A stretch of 24,382 nucleotides of DNA from Phascolarctobacterium sp. (GTDB lineage: Bacteria; Bacillota; Negativicutes; Acidaminococcales; Acidaminococcaceae): the NCBI GenBank assembly GCA_016302525.1, contig JAEDNJ010000002.1, positions 1 to 24,382 of the forward strand. Direction: 5' to 3'. Shown in pieces: positions 15,073 to 21,976 of this stretch; the first letter of the stretch is position 1, and each line of letters begins with the position of its first letter. Below the pieces are notes generated by a model. That model ran no database searches, had not been told where the DNA came from, and saw only the letters and a program-made list of their open reading frames with translations. The translations under genes and the position numbers were made by a program.

Positions 15073-16254
15073 TCAGGGATTAACTTTTGCTTTGAAGGCT
15101 TGCTTGCCATCTTTATATTCAATGATAACAGCGGATTTGATGGGGTTATGTTGAGCATCAAAGGTTACCTCACCAGATACGCCAGGAGCACCTTTAATCT
15201 TAGCCATTGCCTCTGCAATCTTTGCAGGGTCAGCAGATTTTGCATCTTCAATTGCTTTTGCAATCAAAGTGGTGCAGTCATAAGACAATGCTGCGAATAC
15301 ATCCGGTTTAGCATTGTATTTCTTGGTGTAATCAGCAACGAAGGCTTTGTTCAGATCGGAGGTGTCATCAGGAGAATACAGGTTGGTGAAGAAGGTGTTG
15401 TTCAATGCTTTAGCACCAGCAATTTCCGGAAGCTTTGCAGAGTCCCAACCGTCGCCGCCAGCGATAACTGCGGTGATACCCATTTCACGAGCTTGTTTAA
15501 TAATCAGACCAACCTCTTGATAGTAGCCAGGAACATAGATGAAGTCGGGGTTAGCAGCTTTAATCTTGGTCAGAGTTGCTTTAAAGTCGGTATCCTTTTG
15601 CAGATAAGCTTCTTTAGCAACAATCTTGCCGCCATTGCCAACATAAACTTGTTCAAAGAATTGAGCTAAGCCTTTAGCATAGTCAGAAGAGTTATCAATA
15701 TATACAGCAGCCTTCATGAGCTTCAAATCCTTAGCAACATAGTTACCAGCTACAGTACCTTGGAACGGGTCAATGAAGCATGCACGGAAGCTATAAGGTC
15801 TGGTTTTTTTAGTTTTCGGGTCAACAGTTACATCCGGGTTAGTACCCATAGGAGTAATGTCTAATACTTTGGTAGAATTATTGATAGCACCAGCAGCGAT
15901 TACAGAGGAGGACAGGTTAGGACCGATAACAGCAACAACCTTATCTTGGGTAATCAGCTTGGTCATGGAGTTAGTACCCTCAGCTGCTTCAGATTTATTA
16001 TCTGCTACAACTAAAGCCAGTTTTTTGCCGCCCAGTACGCCCTTAGCATTGATTTTGTCTAAAGCCAGTTCAATACCGTTTTTGGAGGAGATACCGAAGG
16101 AAGCAGAGCCACCGGTCATTTCCAGGTTGCCGCCGATTTTAATTACGTCGCCACCCTTATCAGCTTTCTTTTCTCCGCCACCGCAACCAGTTAAAGCACC
16201 TAACATTAATGCACTTGCAGCCAACATAGCAGCATATTTTGCCATCTTTTTCAT
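15073..16254 (-). CDS. livJ: Branched-chain amino-acid-type binding lipoprotein (copy 1)
   Basis: This 393-residue periplasmic-binding protein of the LivJ/LivK family should deliver branched-chain or related amino acids to LivHMGF. A lipoprotein signal ends LGALTGC with Cys24 as lipid anchor, followed by a flexible Gly/Lys-rich linker. The two-lobed type I fold starts at VIKIGGNLEMTGG. Family landmarks are AVIGPNLSSSV and FRACFIDPFQG, then SSDYAKGLAQFF and KDTDFKATLTKIKAANPDFIYVPGYYQEV. It resembles the copy directly upstream closely over its full length but differs around the ligand-pocket segments (GPNLSSSV, ITPMGTNPDV). GAGGG lies 8 bases before the ATG. It lies between the first copy and livH in the same transcript. 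Confidence 0.95.
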   Translation of the reverse strand: MKKMAKYAAMLAASALMLGALTGCGGGEKKADKGGDVIKIGGNLEMTGGSASFGISSKNGIELALDKINAKGVLGGKKLALVVADNKSEAAEGTNSMTKLITQDKVVAVIGPNLSSSVIAAGAINNSTKVLDITPMGTNPDVTVDPKTKKTRPYSFRACFIDPFQGTVAGNYVAKDLKLMKAAVYIDNSSDYAKGLAQFFEQVYVGNGGKIVAKEAYLQKDTDFKATLTKIKAANPDFIYVPGYYQEVGLIIKQAREMGITAVIAGGDGWDSAKLPEIAGAKALNNTFFTNLYSPDDTSDLNKAFVADYTKKYNAKPDVFAALSYDCTTLIAKAIEDAKSADPAKIAEAMAKIKGAPGVSGEVTFDAQHNPIKSAVIIEYKDGKQAFKAKVNP

Positions 16255-16297
16255 AATTTTGCCCTCATTTCATTATAATATAAAATATATTTTATCA

Positions 16298-16320
16298 GAG
16301 CCAGGCTTGTGACCTAGCTC
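16298..16320 (-). repeat. Hairpin between the two binding-protein genes
   Basis: On the minus strand arms at plus 16312-16320 and 16298-16306 pair over all 9 positions (two G-U) around a 5-base loop. A TATAAT lies downstream at plus 16272-16277 but has no good -35. The hairpin may protect or attenuate the transcript. Confidence 0.45.
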
Positions 16321-16363
16321 GAATAAACCCACAAACGCAACAGGACCTACTAACTAAAATATC

Positions 16364-17536
16364 TTACATAGAGATTTTTTCTTTCAGACGAGTTTTGCCG
16401 TTTTCAAAGCCGATAATCAGAGCAGCCATAACGGGGTCATGGTTTGCATCAAAGGTCATCTTGCCGCTTGCAACCGGCAGGTCTTTAGTGCTTGCAATAG
16501 CCTTTGCTAAAGCTTCGCCAGCAGCGCCATTAGAACGCTTCAGAGCATCTGCCAGAACTAAGCCGGCATTGTAGCCTTGCATACAGAAGATATCGGGATC
16601 TGCTTTATACTTTTCTTTGAAAGCTTTAATGAAGTTTTGTACGGAAGGATCCTTGTCATCAGCAGAGAAAGCGGATACATAGTAGCAGCCTTGCAGTGCT
16701 TCGGCGCCAGCGATTTCAACCAGCTTGGGGCTTTCCCAACCATCGCAGCCCAGCATAGGAGCCTTGATACCTAATTCGCGAGCTTGTTTAACAATCTTGG
16801 AAACTTCTTCATAGTAGCCGGGAACATAAATTGCTTCCGGATTAGCAGCCTTTAATTTAGTTAAAGCTGCTTTAAAGTCGGTGTCCTTAGACAGATAAGC
16901 TTCTTCGCCAACAATCTTGCCGCCCTTGCTTTCGAGGTTAGCGCGGAAAACTTGAGCTAAGCCCTTAGCGTAGTCACTGGAGGAATCCTTCAGGATAGCA
17001 ACATTTTTAACCTTTAAGGATTTAGCTGCAAATTCACTCATTACCTTGCCTTGGAACGGGTCAATGAAGCAAGCACGGAAGGTATAAGGTCTAACCTTGC
17101 CCTTGTTAACGGTGATACCAGGAGCGGTAGCACAGGGTGCAATTTGCGGAACCTTGTTGCCCTCACAGATCGGGGTGCCTGCAGCTACACAACCAGAGGT
17201 TGCAGGACCAATAATAGCAACTACTTTATTTTGAGTAATCAGTTTAGTATAAGCATTGCCGGATTCGGAAGGCTCGGATTTGTTATCTGCTTCAAGAATA
17301 GTAATTTTCTTGCCGTTAATGCCACCCTTAGCATTAACCTCATCAATAGCCATCTTTACGCCCATGTTTGTAGCCTTGCCGTAGTTAGCAACATTACCGG
17401 TCAGCTCAAAGCAAGAGCCTACTTTAATATCATTAGCAGCTTCCTTTTTCTTTTCGCCGCCACCGCAACCAGCAGCTACGGCAGCCAATACCATTGCAGC
17501 CAAAGCAGCACTGGTTAATTTCTTCCAACTTCTCAT
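16364..17536 (-). CDS. livJ: Branched-chain amino-acid-type binding lipoprotein (copy 2, operon-first)
   Basis: This is the first gene of the liv operon, a 390-residue LivJ/LivK-type binding lipoprotein. The signal peptide ends AAVAAGC with Cys24 as lipid anchor. The mature fold starts at DIKVGSCFELTGNVANYG. Landmarks parallel the second copy: AIIGPATSGCVAAG, FRACFIDPFQG, SSDYAKGLAQVF, KDTDFKAALTKLKAANPEAIYVPGYYEEV and MLGCDGWESPKLVEI. Pocket segments differ (GPATSGC and IAPCATAPGIT), so ligand preference may differ. AAAGGAGAG lies 6 bases before the ATG. A near-consensus promoter and a leader with two alternative hairpins precede it. The pair most likely arose by duplication. Confidence 0.95.
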   Translation of the reverse strand: MRSWKKLTSAALAAMVLAAVAAGCGGGEKKKEAANDIKVGSCFELTGNVANYGKATNMGVKMAIDEVNAKGGINGKKITILEADNKSEPSESGNAYTKLITQNKVVAIIGPATSGCVAAGTPICEGNKVPQIAPCATAPGITVNKGKVRPYTFRACFIDPFQGKVMSEFAAKSLKVKNVAILKDSSSDYAKGLAQVFRANLESKGGKIVGEEAYLSKDTDFKAALTKLKAANPEAIYVPGYYEEVSKIVKQARELGIKAPMLGCDGWESPKLVEIAGAEALQGCYYVSAFSADDKDPSVQNFIKAFKEKYKADPDIFCMQGYNAGLVLADALKRSNGAAGEALAKAIASTKDLPVASGKMTFDANHDPVMAALIIGFENGKTRLKEKISM

Positions 17537-17552
17537 TAATATCTCTCCTTTT

Positions 17553-17589
17553 TACTATAAAAAAATTATAGTAGCCCCTCAACTACTAT
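17553..17589 (-). promoter_or_regulatory. Liv leader with two mutually exclusive hairpins
   Basis: On the minus strand hairpin 1 pairs ATAGTAG (plus 17583-17589) with CTACTAT (plus 17568-17574) and is followed by AATTTTTTT, like a weak terminator. Hairpin 2 pairs plus 17566-17573 with 17553-17560 around five U and reuses the same segment. The ribosome binding site follows directly. Stems are short and AT-rich, so control is only possible. Confidence 0.45.
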
Positions 17590-17603
17590 GTTTTATGTCC
17601 ACA

Positions 17604-17633
17604 ATTATACAAAACTTTAAGTATATTTGTCAA
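17604..17633 (-). promoter_or_regulatory. Main promoter of the liv operon
   Basis: On the minus strand perfect TTGACA (plus 17628-17633) and perfect TATAAT (plus 17604-17609) are 18 bases apart. Transcription should start near 17597, giving a leader of about 60 nt. Confidence 0.85.
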
Positions 17634-17653
17634 CAAAATAAAGCTATGTGTTT

Positions 17654-17661
17654 TGTATACA
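17654..17661. promoter_or_regulatory. TGTATACA palindrome upstream of the liv promoter
   Basis: TGTATACA at 17654-17661 is a perfect 8-base palindrome centred about 27 bases upstream of the -35. The form resembles GntR-family operators. Which protein binds it, if any, is unknown. Confidence 0.25.
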
Positions 17662-18032
17662 TGATTAAAATCGCTAAATTGTTACATTTTTAATGGTTTC
17701 ATCAGAAAATTATCTTCTCTAAAAAGACATTGGTGCTTTTGTATTTTTCTGCTTCCTAAATCTGTGCTTTTTTAAGTCTAGCAAAGTTAAACTGGCAGCA
17801 TGAATCTATGTTGCACAGCTTTCTTCTATAAACTGCAATAGCATATTCCTAGATTTATGCGTCTATGTTCCCATACACACTTATTCTTTTGCGAGGAGCC
17901 ATTTTACCTTGCCTTTTTGTCGCAGCTTCGTAAAAGACCTGGCTTTCAAAACAGATTTATCCAGGTTAATCCTTTTCACCACCCTTAATTAGCTAGTTAG
18001 TATTATTGCTAGCCAACGCATTTAAAATGGTG

Positions 18033-18038
18033 TATAAT
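18033..18038 (+). promoter_or_regulatory. -10 box of the small membrane-protein gene
   Basis: A perfect TATAAT at 18033-18038 lies 28 bases before the chosen ATG. No -35 at standard spacing is convincing (TTGCTA at 18006-18011 is 21 bases away). This box overlaps the upstream in-frame ATG at 18037, which argues against that start. Confidence 0.45.
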
Positions 18039-18066
18039 GGATTGGTTAAAGAAAAGAGGTCCTTCC

Positions 18067-18480
18067 ATGAAAATCCTTACATTGTTTTTTCTTCTCGTAC
18101 AATTTTATAATCTCCTGAATAATAGGCGTATCTATTATATACTGCAAAAGATTATCGGTTTAATTCAGGAGCAGCAGCAAAATCCTGAGGTGCAAAAGGT
18201 AGTCCTTGTTAATGCTTCTTCCCTAACCTTTTTGTTTTATATGGTATCGGATTTACTTTACCTGCTCTTTTGTTTCTGGCTGCTCTTTACAGATGCTTAT
18301 TGGCAGCAGGGCGGTATCCTCTTTTTGCTGACCTCCTTAGAAACCTACGCTTTTCATGCTCGCGTAGCTTATACCTTTGATGAGGCGGAGAACGGCTATA
18401 TCTACCCCAAAATCTGGCTGCGCTGCCTTTTCTCAGGCTTTTCAATCTACATTCTTACAAGGCTCTATGTTTCGCTATAA
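18067..18480 (+). CDS. Small four-helix membrane protein, unknown function
   Basis: I do not recognise this 137-residue protein. Four hydrophobic segments are visible: about 2-15, 50-75 (SLTFLFYMVSDLLYLLFCFWLLF), 82-100 and 118-137 (FSGFSIYILTRLYVSL). A polar, Gln-rich loop (QEQQQNPEVQK) lies between the first two. The start is ATG 18067 because GAGGT lies 7 bases before it; the ATG at 18037 overlaps the -10. It stands alone between two minus-strand transcripts and ends in its own terminator. The codon use resembles the core genes rather than the AT-rich cassettes beyond it. Confidence 0.7.
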   Translation: MKILTLFFLLVQFYNLLNNRRIYYILQKIIGLIQEQQQNPEVQKVVLVNASSLTFLFYMVSDLLYLLFCFWLLFTDAYWQQGGILFLLTSLETYAFHARVAYTFDEAENGYIYPKIWLRCLFSGFSIYILTRLYVSL

Positions 18481-18486
18481 TCATTA

Positions 18487-18517
18487 GGAGTAGCCCTTCG
18501 GGGGCTCTCCTTTTTTT
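18487..18517 (+). terminator. Terminator of the small membrane-protein gene
   Basis: GGAG-t-AGCCC (18487-18496) pairs with GGGCTCTCC (18502-18510) around a TTCGG loop with one bulge, followed by seven T (18511-18517). It lies 7 bases after the stop codon. Confidence 0.85.
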
Positions 18518-18601
18518 CATTTGCCATCATCTACCTTATTCTTGCATCTTTTCTGTCGCAGCCTTCAGGTGGAACGGTTGCCTTTGCCTGGTTTAAAAAA
18601 G

Positions 18602-18814
18602 TTAAATTATTTGAGCTTTTTGCTCCGCAATAAAACCATCGATATCTTCAATTATCGCAAAGTCACCTAAGGTATGAAGTGATTCAAAATAACGGATAAT
18701 ATAATCATTTATCTGGTATTCTTCAAACAGGTCAGCAACTTCGATACCAGACAGGCCTTTATAGTAACGGTAGCGTTCCATGCAGTATATTAAGAATTTT
18801 GCTTCTTTACTCAT
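18602..18814 (-). CDS. DUF3791 family protein, cassette gene 3
   Basis: This 70-residue acidic, helical protein fits DUF3791. It shows the pattern FLIYCMERYRYYKGLSGIEVADLFEEYQINDYIIRYFESLHTLG with ending IIEDIDGFIAEQK. The family has no assigned activity and is typically encoded beside DUF3990 proteins. Its ATG follows the TAA of the middle gene with no gap, and GAGGAGG lies in the last codons of that gene, so expression is coupled. Small, acidic and last in a toxin-like operon, it could be the antitoxin or a co-factor. That is inferred from context. Confidence 0.8.
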   Translation of the reverse strand: MSKEAKFLIYCMERYRYYKGLSGIEVADLFEEYQINDYIIRYFESLHTLGDFAIIEDIDGFIAEQKAQII

Positions 18815-19057
18815 TTAGCTCGCCTCCTCGGGATAATCATAATTACCAGTTAAAAGTTCATCTTGTAGCATGGTATAAAGAGTTAATGGGCTGTAGTGCC
18901 ATAGTTTAGAGTTTTCATCTGCCAGTTCTCTATATAGGTTAGATCTATAAAAAAGAGAGATAGCCTGGGTTTCAGTGATATTACTGTTTTTAGTAATCAG
19001 TGAAGTAATTTCTGGTGTAATTACAGCCAGCAAAGCACTAAATTGATTCTTGCTCAA
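18815..19057 (-). CDS. Small helical protein of the DUF3990/DUF3791 cassette, gene 2
   Basis: This 80-residue protein has no domain that I can name with certainty. Its C-terminal half, [39 protein letters not shown], has the look of small proteins encoded between DUF3990 and DUF3791 genes. It is predicted mostly helical and mildly acidic, with no signal or membrane segment. The ATG overlaps the DUF3990 stop (ATGA), and it abuts the DUF3791 start. It may be the direct neutraliser of the first gene product; this is untested. Confidence 0.7.
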   Translation of the reverse strand: MSKNQFSALLAVITPEITSLITKNSNITETQAISLFYRSNLYRELADENSKLWHYSPLTLYTMLQDELLTGNYDYPEEAS

Positions 19058-19560
19058 AATAACTCCCTCCCTTTGAAAGTTAGGTATTTCAGCGACTTTT
19101 CACTAGTAAATACTAGCTGATCAAACAATTTGCGTATTTTTAGTGCAGATAAAGCCTGATCTTTTGACAAAATGCCTGTCATATATAGAGCGATAGTTCT
19201 ATATACATCATCATTTGCTACGGCTCCATAAACTAAATCATAGACTGGACCGTTATATGTTCCTTGTCTATTGGCAGAAACAAAATCTAGCCATCTTTCA
19301 TCCGGTGAGTCGAATTTTAGAAGAGTACATTCCTGGAAAGCTAAGGCTTCATCAATGTGATATATATTTAGTGTTGCAGTGCCTTTTTTACGACGTTCAG
19401 TTACTTTTTTTGCAAAGTTAATGGCCTGCTCCTTGTTTGTAGTTGTATAAAAACCATATCCAAAATCTAAGAATCTATTTTGAGTTATTAAATGTGGGGC
19501 GTCAACAGTAACATTGCTTCCATGAAATAGTATCATGATGTTATCACCATCCTTTTTCAT
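19054..19560 (-). CDS. DUF3990 protein, ADP-ribosyltransferase-like, probable toxin
   Basis: This 168-residue protein fits DUF3990, a family in the ADP-ribosyltransferase superfamily. Visible landmarks are LFHGSN (His of an H-Y-E type triad, about 13), [23 protein letters not shown] (Tyr and the NAD-pocket segment, about 32-53) and [16 protein letters not shown] (Glu candidate, about 80-95). This layout resembles other bacterial ART toxins that take a proton-relay Tyr. The start at 19560 gives 168 residues; an ATG at 19536 (starting MILFHGS) is possible, with GGTGAT 6 bases before it, and would match many family members. It leads an operon with two small genes, coupled by a 4-base overlap. 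The AT-rich base use suggests transfer. Activity and target are inferred. Confidence 0.8.
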   Translation of the reverse strand: MKKDGDNIMILFHGSNVTVDAPHLITQNRFLDFGYGFYTTTNKEQAINFAKKVTERRKKGTATLNIYHIDEALAFQECTLLKFDSPDERWLDFVSANRQGTYNGPVYDLVYGAVANDDVYRTIALYMTGILSKDQALSALKIRKLFDQLVFTSEKSLKYLTFKGRELF

Positions 19561-19585
19561 TACAACACTTTCCTCTTAATTAATT

Positions 19586-19599
19586 TTACCATAAGGTAA
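19586..19599. promoter_or_regulatory. Inverted repeat in the DUF3990 cassette promoter region
   Basis: TTACC-ATAA-GGTAA (19586-19599) is a perfect 5-base inverted repeat 26 bases upstream of the DUF3990 start. A minus-strand TTGACG lies just beyond it, with a poor -10 (TTAATT) at 17 bases. It is placed where an antitoxin or regulator could autorepress the operon. Confidence 0.4.
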
Positions 19600-19631
19600 G
19601 CGTCAATTCTAGACCCGTTATCATATAAAAA

Positions 19632-19664
19632 CAATAAAAAAACGAGCTACATTTTCCGTAACTC
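19632..19664 (-). terminator. Minus-strand terminator between Fic and the DUF3990 cassette
   Basis: Arms 19658-19664 and 19644-19650 form a 7-pair stem (one G-U, only as minus-strand RNA), followed on that strand by GTTTTTTTATTG. It would stop antisense transcripts arriving from the Fic side before they reach the cassette. Confidence 0.55.
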
Positions 19665-19759
19665 ATTAAAATAGTATTTGTGAATAATTGAAAATAGCAG
19701 GCTATCTTATTAGCAGAATAACAAATCTAGTTGTATATAGAAGTCTATCGCTTACACAA

Positions 19760-19788
19760 TTGACCATTCGCTTATTTTATGCTAGAAT
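19760..19788 (+). promoter_or_regulatory. Promoter of the Fic gene
   Basis: TTGACC (19760-19765) and TAGAAT (19783-19788) are exactly 17 bases apart, with TG in the extended -10 position. The leader would be about 22 nt and includes the GGAGG before the ATG. Confidence 0.7.
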
Positions 19789-19816
19789 TTAAGGGAATAG
19801 CAGGAGGAATAAGGAA

Positions 19817-20863
19817 ATGAGAAACTTTAATTATTCAGTAATTCGAGAACAAAAGTGGGATTCGGATGTTCTAGGACTGATTGCTGCAATATATAAAGCT
19901 GCAGGCAAGCAAGAACTTTTTTTGCGCCAAAGACCAGAGCAACTTGAAAAACTGGTGGAAATTGCAAAAATACAAAGCACAGAGGCATCTAATGCTATTG
20001 AAGGTATTGTAACTACTAATACGAGAATCCGACAACTTGTAGAAGACAAAACAACACCAAGAAATCGTGATGAGCAGGAAATTGCGGGATATCGTGATGT
20101 TCTGAATATCATACATGAGAGTTTTGATGCTATTCCTATTACGAAAAACTATATTCTGCAGCTTCATAAGATTCTTTATACTCATATCAATAACCCTGTC
20201 GCAGGACAGACAAAAAATGTACAGAATTATATCAGTGCAACTTATCCGGATGGCAGCGTTCAGGTTCTTTTTACCCCTCTTGCTCCTTATGAAGCTCCTG
20301 AAGCCTTGGAAAAGATCTGCCAAGAATATAACAGAGTTATCGGAAATATGGAATTAGAACCATTACTTGCCATTCCAATTTTTATCCATGATTTTTTGTG
20401 TATTCATCCATTTAATGACGGCAATGGCAGAATGAGTCGCCTGCTTACGACACTACTCTTATATCAAAACAGGTTTTATGTCGGAAGGTATATATCTCTG
20501 GAAGCTAAAATAGCCAAAAACAAGGATTTGTACTATGAAGCTCTTGCAAAATCTCAGATTGACTGGCATGATGGAAAGGAAGATGTTGTTCCGTTTATCA
20601 AGTATATTTTAGGAACAATTTTAGCAGCCTACAAGGATTTTGAAGAAAGAATTGATATAGTTGAAGATAAGCCGTCTGCTTTGGAATTAGTGCGTCGAGC
20701 TAGTAGGAACAAAATAGGACGCTTTAACAAGCAGGATATCAGAGAGCAATGCCCATCAATCAGTGACAGTTCTATCGAAGGCGCATTACGAAAACTTCTA
20801 GCTGCAGGAGAACTAAAAAAAGAAGGCAAAGGTAAAAATACACATTATATTAGAAACAGCTAG
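19817..20863 (+). CDS. Fic-family AMP-transferase with N-terminal self-inhibition motif and winged-helix tail
   Basis: This 348-residue cytoplasmic protein transfers AMP (or removes it) on a target hydroxyl. The order is an N-terminal Fic_N region, inhibitory helix SNAIEG (58-63, the SxxxEG form), Fic core, and catalytic motif HPFNDGNGR (197-205, His197 catalytic). A flap, FTPLAPYEAPEAL, lies at about 152-164. The last 60 residues look like a winged-helix domain (FNKQDIREQCPSISDSSIEGALRKLLAAGELKKEG), as in many stand-alone class II Fic enzymes. GGAGG lies 9 bases before the ATG. It has its own promoter and terminator and no separate antitoxin gene, which fits the built-in inhibitor. The target is unknown. 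Confidence 0.93.
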   Translation: MRNFNYSVIREQKWDSDVLGLIAAIYKAAGKQELFLRQRPEQLEKLVEIAKIQSTEASNAIEGIVTTNTRIRQLVEDKTTPRNRDEQEIAGYRDVLNIIHESFDAIPITKNYILQLHKILYTHINNPVAGQTKNVQNYISATYPDGSVQVLFTPLAPYEAPEALEKICQEYNRVIGNMELEPLLAIPIFIHDFLCIHPFNDGNGRMSRLLTTLLLYQNRFYVGRYISLEAKIAKNKDLYYEALAKSQIDWHDGKEDVVPFIKYILGTILAAYKDFEERIDIVEDKPSALELVRRASRNKIGRFNKQDIREQCPSISDSSIEGALRKLLAAGELKKEGKGKNTHYIRNS

Positions 20864-20880
20864 CCGGTTTCCGATCAGTT

Positions 20881-20914
20881 GGACAGGGAAAAAATGCCCT
20901 GTCCTATTATTTTT
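20881..20914 (+). terminator. Terminator of the Fic gene
   Basis: A perfect 8-base stem (GGACAGGG 20881-20888, CCCTGTCC 20897-20904) is followed by TATTATTTTT. It begins 17 bases after the Fic stop codon. Confidence 0.8.
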
Positions 20915-20975
20915 GAGAAGCATAGATTTCTAAGATATACCTTGCAGTCTGTGTCAGAAAGAGAAAAACTTGATA

Positions 20976-21089
20976 TCATTGGTTTTGAATCTCCTGTAAT
21001 TCCTTGTCAGCAGTTTCATAGCCCATGACATTGCGGTCAATTTCAATCCAGAGACCGAGTGAACAAATTTTCTCAAGAGGGTAAAATTC
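20976..21089 (-). pseudogene. Orphan 37-codon open stretch, possible gene remnant
   Basis: On the minus strand 20976-21089 is open for 37 codons. It reads EFYPLEKICSLGLWIEID... and ends ...ADKELQEIQNQ before TGA, with protein-like composition. It has no start codon: an in-frame TAG directly precedes it, and no ribosome binding site fits. It lies in the gap after the DUF554 gene. I do not recognise it; chance is possible. Confidence 0.25.
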
Positions 21090-21097
21090 CTACATCC

Positions 21098-21790
21098 CTA
21101 CAAAAAATATTTTGCTAGCACCACAGAAACGATAATCCCCGGCAGCAGATTAGCAATTCTCACCTTAGTAAGGTTAAGCATATTTGTCCCTATGGCCATA
21201 ATCATAATGCCGCCAGCAGCAGTGAGCTCAGCCAAGATTTGCTGCGACAGCATACCTTCTATCGCTCCCGCCATAAGGGTTATGCTTCCTTGATAGACAG
21301 CTACACTTACAGCAGACAATGCCACACCAATCCCCAGATTTGCAGCCATAATCAAAGAAATTAAACCGTCTAAGGTTGCCTTCGCAAACAAAGTTGTATA
21401 ATCTCCTGCTAGACCATCCTGTATGCTGCCCACAATAGCCATAGCTCCTGTACAAAAGAGAATAGAAGCATTGACAAAGCCCTTGGCTATCTCTGCCGCT
21501 ACACTTTCGCTCCTTGCCACCTTATTTCCCACCCAAAGACTAAAGCGCCGCATCAGCTCGTCTATATCGATACTTTCCCCAATAATTGCTCCTATAACCA
21601 GGCTAAAAATCGTGATTACGATATTAGTAGTTTTAAGGGCCATCTGCACGCCTATAATGACTATACAAAAGGCTATAGCCTGCATCATAGTTTCCTGCCA
21701 CCTTTGTGGCAAGCCCTTCTTAAGCAGCACACCACAAAGAGCCCCTACTACAATAGCACCACTATTAGCTATTGTTCCTAAACCTAACAT
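21098..21790 (-). CDS. DUF554 family membrane protein (YdfK-like)
   Basis: This 230-residue protein matches DUF554, a family of integral membrane proteins of unknown, probably transport-related function. It has about seven hydrophobic segments and the family's opening GTIANSGAIVVGALCGVLLKKGLP. GAIIGESIDIDELMRRFSLWVG follows, then the FVNASILFCTGAMAIVGSIQDGL and AAGGIMIMAIGTNMLNLTKVRIANLLPGI blocks. AGGGAG lies 8 bases before the ATG. It is a single gene with GC content nearer to the core genes. Confidence 0.88.
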   Translation of the reverse strand: MLGLGTIANSGAIVVGALCGVLLKKGLPQRWQETMMQAIAFCIVIIGVQMALKTTNIVITIFSLVIGAIIGESIDIDELMRRFSLWVGNKVARSESVAAEIAKGFVNASILFCTGAMAIVGSIQDGLAGDYTTLFAKATLDGLISLIMAANLGIGVALSAVSVAVYQGSITLMAGAIEGMLSQQILAELTAAGGIMIMAIGTNMLNLTKVRIANLLPGIIVSVVLAKYFL

Positions 21791-21942
21791 AATTTTCTCC
21801 CTAATTTTTAATTATTAATAATGCTCGACTTTGATTACTAGATTTTATCATTTAGAACATAGACAGTCAATATTTTAGCCTTGTATTTATTAATATCTTT
21901 GCGTATGTTTAATATTTTACAATATGTTCGCATTATAAACTA

Positions 21943-21970
21943 TTGTTTTTTTGCTCGTTTGATATATAAT
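21943..21970 (+). promoter_or_regulatory. Promoter of the Rpn leader and gene
   Basis: TTGTTT (21943-21948) and TATAAT (21965-21970) are 16 bases apart. Transcription should begin near 21977. Confidence 0.55.
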
Positions 21971-21976
21971 TATATT

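Larger units (their letters stand above)
17537..18066. other. Long divergent non-coding region upstream of liv
   Basis: It holds the liv leader, promoter and TGTATACA palindrome (17553-17661) at one side and the TATAAT of the membrane-protein gene (18033-18038) at the other. The middle 17670-18000 is AT-rich with no frame that looks coding. A 6-base ACCTGG/CCAGGT repeat (about 17938-17966) is followed on the minus strand by CTTTT only upstream, and I give it no function. Confidence 0.5.

Noticed and set aside
15100..15669. 189-codon + strand open frame antisense to the first livJ
   Set aside because: It mirrors a clear binding-protein gene, is Asn/Ser/Phe-rich without a recognisable domain, and has no ribosome binding site.
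15857..17518. Two further long antisense frames (151 and 155 codons) over the livJ copies
   Set aside because: Both repeat shadow patterns of the paralogous genes and lack start signals.
18037..18066. ATG at 18037 as start of the small membrane protein
   Set aside because: It overlaps a perfect TATAAT box; the ATG at 18067 has GAGGT at good spacing and begins directly in a hydrophobic segment.
17880..18600. Weak similarity between GTCGCAGC-containing stretches near 17920 and 18555
   Set aside because: Only short matching words with unaligned flanks; not enough for a repeat family.
21807..21820. AT-rich palindrome TAATTATTAATAAT before DUF554 as an operator
   Set aside because: Low complexity AT sequence of this length is expected by chance and has no clear promoter boxes beside it.
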